Assembly: GCA_003481775.1 (NCBI GenBank)
Contig: QULU01000008.1
Span: 1 to 64,000 of the forward strand
Source: Clostridiaceae bacterium OM02-2AC
GTDB taxonomy: Bacteria; Bacillota_I; Bacilli_A; Erysipelotrichales; Erysipelotrichaceae
Direction of reading: 5' to 3'
DNA: 64,000 nucleotides
A program made the translations under genes and the position numbers. Of this stretch, positions 57,501-64,000 are shown one piece after another (the first letter of the stretch is position 1; every line of letters begins with the position of its first letter). The notes under the pieces are model-generated. The model worked only from the letters and a program-made list of their open reading frames with translations. It was not told the DNA's origin and ran no database searches.

Positions 57501-60500
57501 CTCGATGATCGTCCAAGGTGTTGTGACAGATCCCATCTTCTGATCGATGACACGCATCTCCATCGTCAGCTCATCTTCTGCGATCTTGCCGCTCGTTTCC
57601 CGTACCTCCAGCGTGATATCCTGATCACTCCATGTCGTTCCGCCTGTATAGGCAGCATCCGGCTCCTTCGTCTTATAGGCGCTGATGCCCAGTGTCGTGG
57701 ATACGCTGCTGATATTCGTCACTGTCAGGATCTTTTCACTTGTGACCCCGGAGGATGTGACAGCTGTGATCTTATAGACACCGTTGCTGTTGATCGTAAA
57801 GCTTTTGTCTGTCAGGATGTCCTGCGGAGTCGTACTTCCGCTCTCCCATGTCAGACTCGTCAGCTCTGTATAAAGCCCACTCATATCCACATCGACCTTC
57901 ACCGGTATGCTCGTCACTTTTTTATCCAGCTCTGCGTCCACCTTCAGCTGCGGACCGCGGTTTTCAAACATGACGCTGTCCAACTTCGCCGTACCGCTCT
58001 TTCCGGCTTTGTTTCTTGCGTACAGATCGATCACGTACCTGCCGTTTGGCAGATCACGCAGGGTCACATTGTTATCCTTGTCGATATCTTTTAAATCGAT
58101 GGTATGCTTTGTCACGATTCCATAGCGTGTCGTCGTATACCATACCTCATGCAGTCCGGAAAGCGTCGGTGTGATCGTCGCCTTTACCGTGTTCTCCTTC
58201 TGCCACGTACTCATCGCCGCGGTCTGGAACACGATCTGCGGAGCAGCCGTATCAACGACGATTCCTTCCTCCGTCACTGCGGTCAGTGTTCTGTTGCCTG
58301 CATTATCCGTCGCTCTTGCATAGACCTTTCCCTTGAAGCCGTCTTCGATCGTAAAGCTTCCCGTGTAAGTCTGCCAGCCGATCATCTCATTGTAGCTTTC
58401 TCCTGCACCTTCATCGATCAGCTGATATTCGATTTTTCTGTTTCCGGAGATATCGCCATTTGCGCGGATATTCACTTCCACTGTCTCATCGAACATGTTC
58501 GGGAACAGGTGGTTGATGAATTCCTTCGCTGTGCTCTTCTCGATTCGTATCTGCAGATCACTCGGTGCGGTCTTATCGATATTGACCGTCACACTTTGTT
58601 CCGCTGTCGGCCGGTTCAATTCATCATTGCCTCGGAATTTCACAGTATGCGTGCCCTCATGATCCAGGATCACACTGTCTCCCTTGACCCAGGCAGACTG
58701 ATTGGCATCATAATACTCCAGCCATTCATCGATTCCCGTCGTATCATCCGGTGTGTAGGTTGCCTGGATCACACGCTTATCGTTGAACCATGTGTCCTGT
58801 GCGTATCGGCTGCTGTCTTTGATCGTTACATCCTTCACCTCGTACTTATCGATTTTTACGATAAAGGTTCTGGTATCTGTCGTACTGTCGTTTTTGATCG
58901 TTACGATATGGATGCCCTCGCTGCTGATCGTGAAGGTCCCGTCATTTTCAAAATCTGTATAGATACCGCCATCTACAGACGCTTTGAATACTGTCGTCCC
59001 TCTTGCTTTGAAGATGACATCATGTGCCGTCCAGGAAGGCTCCGCCGGTGTATCCGGCAGCTCTTCTGCGTTACGATAGTCGATCTCCTTGTTATCCAGA
59101 TCCAGTGTACGGATATCCAGTCCCATGATATCGTCCATATCCTCTGCGATATTGGTAACCTCCAGCACCTCTTCAACACGAACGCCTGCATTGTTCGTCA
59201 AAGTGAAGGTATAGGTACCGTTCTTCAATACCTTGTAGCGATAATCAGGGCCTGTGATCGATGTCTCCTCGATCTTTCCGCCATCCTGCAATGCAGCACG
59301 CACACTCAGCTGCTTGATACCGCTGGCACCGACGAGCGGCTCCAGCACCAGATCATTGGCAGCCGTGAAGCTCAGTTCTTTATAGCCGCTGATTTTCAGT
59401 GTCGGCTGCTTGCGGTCGATCCGGATCGTTTCCGTTGCCTCGCTCTGATTTCCCGCCTTGTCACTACCGGTCACATGCAGCTCATATTCCCCGTCATGCA
59501 GATTACTGATCCGTGCTCTGTTATCATTGATTTCGACCTCGCCTTCCACCGGTGAAGTCTCATAGGTTTCATAGCTGATCTTTCGGATACCGGAAGCATT
59601 GCCGACGATGGCATGCTCCACATCGGAGAAATCACTCACATCTACATCCACATACTCCTGTGTACTCCAGTCCCCGCCATGATGATCAATGGAGATCTGC
59701 GGTGCCACGGTATCGATCACGATCCCGTCTGTACGGATGATATTCGAGGTGTTTCCTGCCTTATCCTTCGCCTTCGCATAGATGAAGCCCTTGAAATCGT
59801 TCTCCAGCGACAGCGGACCTGTGTATTCCTGCCATCCTGCTTCTCCCGCATTCTGGGCATAGACATTCACGTAATCCTTTGGATCGGATACGATCTGGAT
59901 ATACACCTTATCTTCTCCCGAAATCCCATAGTTTCCGCTGATCACGGCTTCCTTGGCTTCATTGTGATAGATGCCGAAGGTGATCGTGCTCAGGAAGCTG
60001 GAATAGGAATTCTTATCGATCTTCACTCGGAAATCCCGGATCGTTTCCTTATCGATATATACATTGATCCTTGTTCCCGTATCATCATTTCCGCTTCCGA
60101 TCTCATCGTTCTTTCTTACATACAGCTCATGCCTGCCTGTCTCAGAGACCTCATAGGTATTTCTGCTGTTATGCATCCAGGTCGTACCGTCTTCACTGTA
60201 TTCCACCCATTCGTTACAGCCTGAAAGATCCCTTGTAAATGTCGCTTTGATCGTCTGCGTCTTGTTGTACCACGGTGTATCCACGACTGCATAGGCATCC
60301 TGGTTTTGGATGTTGATATGATCATCCCATACATCATCGATCCATACACGGAAGCTGTAGGTCTCGGATACGGCATCGCTTGCATTTCTTGCACGCACGT
60401 TGATCGTGTGTCGGCCACGGCCGCTCACGTTCAGGGATGCTGTCCTGCCTTCATCCGCTGTCGCTGTCCACGTGCTGTCTCCGTCTTCCTGATATTCATA

Positions 60501-63500
60501 GGTGACTGCCCCGCTCACATCCGGATTTTTGACAGTGATATCCAGTCTTACGCTTTGCGCATCGGTCCATGTACCGCTCGTATATGCTGCTTCTGTAGCA
60601 TCCGCTGCGATCGCTGTCCCGCTTACGCCGATGACAGGCTTTGGCAGACTGATGCCATTGATTTCGATATCCTTCGTGACCGTCTTGCCGGAATTGGTCG
60701 TCAGTGTGACCTCATAGGTTCCGTTACCGCTGTCTTTGCCGATCACGGCTTTTCCGCCATAGAAATGCTGCAGGGTATCCGGTACGATGACTCCATTTTC
60801 TTTCTTCTGAATCGTTGCATCATACAATCCGCTGATGCCGATGGTCGTCTTATCATCCTTATCCTTCGTGATCAGTTCAAGATTCGCATTGGAGCTTGTG
60901 TATTTGATATCCATATCGAATACCGGTGTCGCCATATCGATGTTGACATAAGCGATCGTCTCCACACTGGAGCGGTCATAGGCGTCGTTGCTTCGGATCC
61001 GTATCACATGCTGCTTATCACCGGAAATCTTGATTTCATAGTTCTTCGTCGCTGCATTCAATTCTGCTTTCCGCCATTTTGGATTCGCATCCGTTGCATC
61101 GATATATTCGATCCACTGTCCCAGTCCGGATGTATCCGCAACAAATTCCACTTCCAGTGTCTGGCTGCGGCCGTACCACTTCGTCCGGGTATAGTCGTCC
61201 ACTTCTCCACGTACCAGGATCGGCGCAATCGGACGCTGTGTATCCTGAGCGATGATGATACTTTCTTCATTGCTGATGAGGATCGGCGCTGCTGTCGGAT
61301 TATCCGGATCCAGCATCACTGCACGGAAGCGATACTCCCGCTGCCCGTTTCCATAGACAGAGAACCGTCCGGTCTTCGTCGATGTCCCGGTATCCTCGAT
61401 GTTCGTCCAGTCGCTGGTAAGCTGAACACCGTCTGCGTCATATTCCTGATACTGGAATGTCAGATCGGCAGGCTTGATAGCCCCTTCCGTATTGCTCAAC
61501 ACGATCTCGACATGCTCACTCGTCCACTCTCCGGAGGTGTATCTGTCCTGTGTCTCATCCTTACCGGTGAAGGCCTCCACCTTCAGCTTCGGAGCCACAT
61601 CGTACACATTCGTGATGGTCAGCTCCTCCACCGTACGTACATTCTCTCCGTCATGCTCTGCATTCGCGATCGCTTCCACTGCGAATTTTCCGTTTTTCGG
61701 AACACGGATCGTATATACCTGCACATCCGCACCCGTTAAAACCTCAGGTGCCCTGTTGGATTCCGTAAGCCCGCTGATGCCCTTACCATCCAGTGTCACA
61801 TTCAGCTGTTTCTGTCCGCTGATGGCATTCTGCACTTCGATGACCAGCTCTTTTTCCCGAACAGCACCGTCTGCACTCTTATCCAGAATAGCGATCTTCG
61901 GTGCTCCGGTATCGATACGTACCGGATATATGACGGATTCCACATGGTCACTGTTGTCCTCTGCCGTGAATTCGATCGTATAATCACCGTCCGGAAGATC
62001 ACGCAGTGCCGCATTTCCCTCATCATCCAGTGTCAGTGTTCCACCGGTGAAGTCCTCTGTTCCTGCATAGGTCGTCGTATAGGTGACCTTGCCTTCCTTG
62101 ATCCCGCTTCCGGAATCTACGGCTGTCACTGCAATGCTGTTGATATCTGTCCAGCTTACAGACAGATCCTTCGGTGTGATCGTCAGGCTTGGTAATGTCG
62201 CATCCACCTGAATACCGTCAAACTGAACCGTATTGGATGCATTTCCTGCATAGTCCATGCTGCGTGCGAACAGCTTTCCGTTGAAGTCCTCTTCGATATT
62301 GACTTCCCCTTTATAGGCATCCACCCATTGCGTCTCATCCGGCTGCAGTGCATCTGCGGCTGCCAGCTGATACTGATATTTTTCCAGACCACTGCCTCCC
62401 GCATTATCCGCACCGTCAAAGGTATAGGTGATATGATCCTTGAAGTAGGCGCCTCCTGTCAGCATATTCAGGAAGCTCTCTGCTGCACTTTCCCACTTGT
62501 CCTTTTTCTCCGTGATCTCCGTGATGGTCGGTGCCGTCATATCGATACGGACAGTCGATGTGGTCATGGATTCCGCACTGACACGATCCATCGAATCCTT
62601 CGTTCGTACGATCACACGATAGGTTCCTTCTTTATCCAGACGAATGGTCTCCTCTGCCTGGCCGATCAGGGAATCCTTCCAGCTGATCTCACTGCCTGTC
62701 GTATCCTGCACAGGATCATATTCCTGATAGTCTTCTCCCACCAGCTTCTGAATACGATACTGGATCCATTCCTCAGCACCGGTATCTGCCGGTGTGAAAG
62801 CCACCTTCACATCCTGTGCGGCGTTCTTCCATACACCGTTCTTGAATTCATCGCTGTTTGTAAATTTCGGTGCACTCGGACCTGTCTTATCGATATTGTC
62901 GATCGTCAGAGTTTCACCATAGGCTGCGATATTTCCTACCGCATCCTTGACCTTGATATTAATATTTTCTGTATTCTTTTCAAAGGTATAGGTAAATACC
63001 TTTGGATCCTTACTGCTAGCTTCTATCCAGGTCGCTCCATCATCGATACTGTAAGCAGTGATCCCGGATGCTTCACTTTCTCCTGCACACTCAACACGCA
63101 GCGTTACGAAGGCTGTCGTGATCTGCGGAGACTGTGGATCGAGGGTCACCTTGCGGATGATCGGTGCTTTCGCATCATGACGGATGCGCAGGCCCTTTTT
63201 TGTCGTGGAGTATGGAATGTCATCCACATCGCCATCCTTGACAACACGGAAATATAGATCGCGGTTCATATTCTGGCTTTCCCTGATGTTCAGGGCAAAG
63301 ACACCGTCTGTCGCATCGATCTGCGTCCAGTTTGTGGAGGTCGGCGAATCCGCATATTCATAATACTTCACCGTATCGCCATCGTTGAGACCGCCGCTCA
63401 ATGTGATGGTAAGATCATCGCTCGTCCACTCTCCGTCATACGCAGACCCGTCCTTATCGACGGTCGCTGTATAGCTGATCGGTACGCTTGGCTGTTCCAC

Positions 63501-64000
63501 ACCGATATCCACGGATGTCTTTTTCACATCCACGGATGCCGTTGCGACATTGGCACCGCTTACTGCACGGAAATAATAGGTTCCTTCAAAATCATCCGCA
63601 ATCAGGATACTGTAGGAGCCGTTATTCTTTTGGATTTCACTCCATGGGATCTCCTCATCACTTGGAAGGTCCCCGTCAGCTCTTGCTTTTGGCTTCCAGC
63701 CGGAAGGAACACCACGGCAATAATACTTCACACCGCTGACAGGAATTTCCCCATCCGGCGTGATGGTAAAGCGCAGACCCTTTTTCGCAGCAGCACCTTC
63801 CACATATTCCTCCTGTGTCGCTACATCGATGATCTTTAAGGAGAGCTTCGGTATCGCTTTATCTTTGCGAACCTTAAAGACCTTCTCCTTCCCTTTTACA
63901 TCTGCCCTGGAAACAGCACGGAAATGATATTCCGCAGCTTCACTCACCTTAGAGCTGTCTGTTTCAAACATGTTCAGTGCTTCATCGCTTCCAGCCTTTT
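51567..64000 (-). CDS. Giant repetitive Ig-like surface protein, 5' end beyond window
   Basis: At least 4,143 residues; the frame is still open at the window edge, so the true start is upstream. It is built from beta-sandwich Ig-like modules. A landmark (W-T/S near YTSGEW or YTFGTW, opening each super-unit) recurs near 63430, 61525, 60575, 59030, 57640, 56105, 55220 and 53775, giving eight super-units of two size classes (about 0.9 kb and 1.4-1.9 kb). Others repeat too: FRA/KAVD-AGN-S, IDNSAPIL and EWIEYS-DG-TW. The C-terminus has a Pro/Gly/Asp-rich spacer, then the sorting signal TVKTGDTSNV, a hydrophobic stretch and KKKASRR, a sortase substrate of the KTGD type. Likely a wall-anchored adhesin or fibre. 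It heads the visible part of a five-gene operon. Confidence 0.92.
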   Translation of the reverse strand, partial: KAGSDEALNMFETDSSKVSEAAEYHFRAVSRADVKGKEKVFKVRKDKAIPKLSLKIIDVATQEEYVEGAAAKKGLRFTITPDGEIPVSGVKYYCRGVPSGWKPKARADGDLPSDEEIPWSEIQKNNGSYSILIADDFEGTYYFRAVSGANVATASVDVKKTSVDIGVEQPSVPISYTATVDKDGSAYDGEWTSDDLTITLSGGLNDGDTVKYYEYADSPTSTNWTQIDATDGVFALNIRESQNMNRDLYFRVVKDGDVDDIPYSTTKKGLRIRHDAKAPIIRKVTLDPQSPQITTAFVTLRVECAGESEASGITAYSIDDGATWIEASSKDPKVFTYTFEKNTENINIKVKDAVGNIAAYGETLTIDNIDKTGPSAPKFTNSDEFKNGVWKNAAQDVKVAFTPADTGAEEWIQYRIQKLVGEDYQEYDPVQDTTGSEISWKDSLIGQAEETIRLDKEGTYRVIVRTKDSMDRVSAESMTTSTVRIDMTAPTITEITEKKDKWESAAESFLNMLTGGAYFKDHITYTFDGADNAGGSGLEKYQYQLAAADALQPDETQWVDAYKGEVNIEEDFNGKLFARSMDYAGNASNTVQFDGIQVDATLPSLTITPKDLSVSWTDINSIAVTAVDSGSGIKEGKVTYTTTYAGTEDFTGGTLTLDDEGNAALRDLPDGDYTIEFTAEDNSDHVESVIYPVRIDTGAPKIAILDKSADGAVREKELVIEVQNAISGQKQLNVTLDGKGISGLTESNRAPEVLTGADVQVYTIRVPKNGKFAVEAIANAEHDGENVRTVEELTITNVYDVAPKLKVEAFTGKDETQDRYTSGEWTSEHVEIVLSNTEGAIKPADLTFQYQEYDADGVQLTSDWTNIEDTGTSTKTGRFSVYGNGQREYRFRAVMLDPDNPTAAPILISNEESIIIAQDTQRPIAPILVRGEVDDYTRTKWYGRSQTLEVEFVADTSGLGQWIEYIDATDANPKWRKAELNAATKNYEIKISGDKQHVIRIRSNDAYDRSSVETIAYVNIDMATPVFDMDIKYTSSNANLELITKDKDDKTTIGISGLYDATIQKKENGVIVPDTLQHFYGGKAVIGKDSGNGTYEVTLTTNSGKTVTKDIEINGISLPKPVIGVSGTAIAADATEAAYTSGTWTDAQSVRLDITVKNPDVSGAVTYEYQEDGDSTWTATADEGRTASLNVSGRGRHTINVRARNASDAVSETYSFRVWIDDVWDDHINIQNQDAYAVVDTPWYNKTQTIKATFTRDLSGCNEWVEYSEDGTTWMHNSRNTYEVSETGRHELYVRKNDEIGSGNDDTGTRINVYIDKETIRDFRVKIDKNSYSSFLSTITFGIYHNEAKEAVISGNYGISGEDKVYIQIVSDPKDYVNVYAQNAGEAGWQEYTGPLSLENDFKGFIYAKAKDKAGNTSNIIRTDGIVIDTVAPQISIDHHGGDWSTQEYVDVDVSDFSDVEHAIVGNASGIRKISYETYETSPVEGEVEINDNRARISNLHDGEYELHVTGSDKAGNQSEATETIRIDRKQPTLKISGYKELSFTAANDLVLEPLVGASGIKQLSVRAALQDGGKIEETSITGPDYRYKVLKNGTYTFTLTNNAGVRVEEVLEVTNIAEDMDDIMGLDIRTLDLDNKEIDYRNAEELPDTPAEPSWTAHDVIFKARGTTVFKASVDGGIYTDFENDGTFTISSEGIHIVTIKNDSTTDTRTFIVKIDKYEVKDVTIKDSSRYAQDTWFNDKRVIQATYTPDDTTGIDEWLEYYDANQSAWVKGDSVILDHEGTHTVKFRGNDELNRPTAEQSVTVNIDKTAPSDLQIRIEKSTAKEFINHLFPNMFDETVEVNIRANGDISGNRKIEYQLIDEGAGESYNEMIGWQTYTGSFTIEDGFKGKVYARATDNAGNRTLTAVTEEGIVVDTAAPQIVFQTAAMSTWQKENTVKATITPTLSGLHEVWYTTTRYGIVTKHTIDLKDIDKDNNVTLRDLPNGRYVIDLYARNKAGKSGTAKLDSVMFENRGPQLKVDAELDKKVTSIPVKVDVDMSGLYTELTSLTWESGSTTPQDILTDKSFTINSNGVYKITAVTSSGVTSEKILTVTNISSVSTTLGISAYKTKEPDAAYTGGTTWSDQDITLEVRETSGKIAEDELTMEMRVIDQKMGSVTTPWTIIEADREDSGLYKTVAADEGSMVYEFRSTYQDVVGPSILFQVNIDRSAPKRPLFSEATVTKYDNASWHNAYEAFLEAAIDASEGCDEWLEYNIDGATDFDGELLWTATKNPKSDKIKIVDDKDHIVQIRTRDRLERVSESSELHVKLDSTRPTDFYIKAGDNRYQDFLDILTGGIFYKDSQTIEIGGNFNISGVETIEYQLVKPGDTFSADDPWTKVKVADGEDHGDFQLLPGTKGVIYARGVDKAGNETGIIRSDLVTIDNSAPILKVPNDATAWSDVNTMKIQVKDMESGIAKVEYSSEDPAQSGEVELTDNVDADGYREGIIRNLKDGQYLVKIVVTDMSGRTQTKYPKVMIDTVTPDLKVEGATTKPQASTTRDLIPVVGGSGLKEIQLLEKKAEDSYEVIDTIPAVEGKEKYPYEFIENGTYYFRVVNNAEQMSEVREIEIGNIKSEAPVIVHRADNGYDPSVWSGSAVVLETSTNTNAKLSYRRKGDSTYIDADHVYYQNLKFDTTGTHTYEFKAVYEGKDGAEDIVTYSEYTVKVDLQAPKKPEIANREDYENWFKQSRTVTMLRDTSDYTDGTKYGDGSKETVYYNIDHKLDAQGRLEWTKTDSDTITIDTVGDHTVIFKISDEVKGHDTQSDPVHVKIYADDPTITLIDIRKPVKTFDLGIEIGGSIDADDQVKSITVERVGSDTIDVQSEQDERSYSFPVSKNGTYIVRVEMEKGGSAEATIEITNIIEEDPILEVKAVYDDSGVEKEYTFGTWNTTDVKLRATDPKSTADLTLEVRQKKDGVWGDWAPYTAGADIVTDATGTYIYQFKTILSKGSDTYETIMDETYAIKVDQEAPDAVIINEYADYSESSKWVSDPVNITTTFTADTNGAKEWVEYSLDDGTTWHRKNSVLISKAGENKIIFRTADELGRTTSSPEDTVYVNIDKSEAGTLMMKVGSDAAISSSPNNITFDQYYGAGDLITLTLMKTEASEDTDGRIYYQFADERNGYDPVSWQEYIAPVSIPENFRGSMYAYGENKFGKKTAIIRSNGITLDKDAPVIVKPDSDMSEWSKSNSYLVEFRDDLSGIDEETATYARYADADTSTPLEAAQKIKVTDGKGTLRLPDGEYYVEISVRDKAGNAAAAVRHKVMINADQCAFTLNSTVSGDHAAIDVNVTEPPLSGIRGIYIRSQKSGWELLGTSASVSYDAYRNGEYEVKVVNGAGRDSAIQTIEITGIDDTLPSFDLETTDGFTFGDFWYQPLTIRVLSDAEEIYYSTSGKDGPWQKYEDKIYINETSAYRFTFKVKSKDKEYISLPYDTRVIMKQADGPATVVSEEERSPMAFMRQVFSSYAAEEKAAKWYNLGTRITFPASGDTAPGYKTGTFTQILQADASGNGIGYNERNFTLVDEADPTYIFNNEGRYVVYKFYAYYIEGEEDNWSTPADIEKTYYNIDGSAPEELKLSAEVDGSTTILHDLTGGLFFKEPITIIPQGEDSLSGIDHYEFQRVSCSGDACDAVTSKESDWSTADSLSVPQDFEGIVFVRAVDGSKPVGNTLEKSVRLTIRDDITTYRIREDIHDWTNIKDLNIQVTPSTNGLQELRYTAYAAEGQEGEPVVLEASDPENLLYTIRDIPEGTYRLKVIPIENGGTAIHRDAHVLRIDRTKPVVQVTMEQSSQDGAAKLMNRLTLNSFYRPGLMIRATASDQAGEQDIDPQLLKIEYSSNGTDWKEYTTPLTFNDEEIVNVAFRAIDPAGNVSEVVTKDGIAVDATAPSFEGASNNVIYWLPRTVTVKDSLSGVDTVKLNDTATGSSVLVKDYGTSRIEAKDRSGNESAIAFTIKGLDGIKDEEITDDLIQSVEKEFEEQKPGYDKELADKIQQQIDDLKNRKQSREPGDDGQSKNPDDTKNPDASGNENPGGSVRPDGTKPDGNGSDGSGNGIAGVNGVQSSNKVATLSGNRTVKTGDTSNVPELMLMGTLSAMLGFTLVLKKKASRR

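Overview
The window looks like chromosome of a low- to mid-GC, gut-associated Firmicute. The mix of a conjugated bile-salt hydrolase, oleate hydratase, many GGDEF/EAL proteins, a Gram-positive type IV pilus operon and a KTGD-type cell-wall sorting signal suggests Erysipelotrichia, for example a relative of Clostridium innocuum. This is inferred from gene content only; no rRNA or other taxonomic marker is present. Two stretches (about 1-6.7 kb and about 22.5-31.5 kb) are visibly AT-richer than the rest and may have been acquired later. No tRNA, rRNA or CRISPR array was seen.

Layout. 1-7.3 kb is an accessory region. It holds the 5' part of a secreted VWA-domain surface protein, a small serine recombinase whose 3' end abuts a pair of inverted 20-bp sites (a probable invertible switch upstream of the surface gene), a bile-salt hydrolase, a large serine recombinase with an elaborate leader, and a decayed endonuclease/exonuclease/phosphatase-family gene. 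7.3-16 kb has a PAS-GGDEF diguanylate cyclase, oleate hydratase and a seven-gene type IV pilus-like operon (transglutaminase lipoprotein, PilC, four small pilin-like membrane proteins, PilT). 16-22.5 kb has a pair of ABC half-exporters downstream of an Agr-type GHKL kinase/LytTR regulator, then a small M15-like peptidase-fold protein. 22.9-31.4 kb is a mannose-family PTS operon (IIB, IIC, IID, cupin isomerase, LevR-like regulator, IIA, VOC protein), divergent from a TIM-barrel isomerase and an alpha/beta hydrolase.

32.3-48.5 kb is a dense cyclic-di-GMP block: five GGDEF and/or EAL proteins, an HD-GYP gene broken by a 29-bp tandem duplication, a type IV pilin, and a GntR-family regulator with two winged-helix domains. 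Two of the EAL genes share a nearly identical ~50-bp upstream element, one copy lying against the GntR promoter, which suggests a local regulon. The pilin in this block and the pilus operon at 11-16 kb point to c-di-GMP control of pili or surface attachment, as known in other clostridia; here this is inference.

49.2-64 kb is a minus-strand operon. It begins outside the window with a giant (>4,100 residue) repetitive Ig-like surface protein ending in a sorting signal, followed by two small membrane proteins, a tandem thioredoxin-like lipoprotein and a serine-recombinase-like DNA-binding protein that lacks the catalytic N-terminus.

Main leads: the invertible segment beside the VWA gene (1586-1731), the 29-bp duplication that splits the HD-GYP gene (38006-38063), the shared promoter/operator element (45431-45480 and 48645-48694), the LevR-like regulator without a GAFTGA loop, and the catalytically dead recombinase paralogue in the giant-protein operon.
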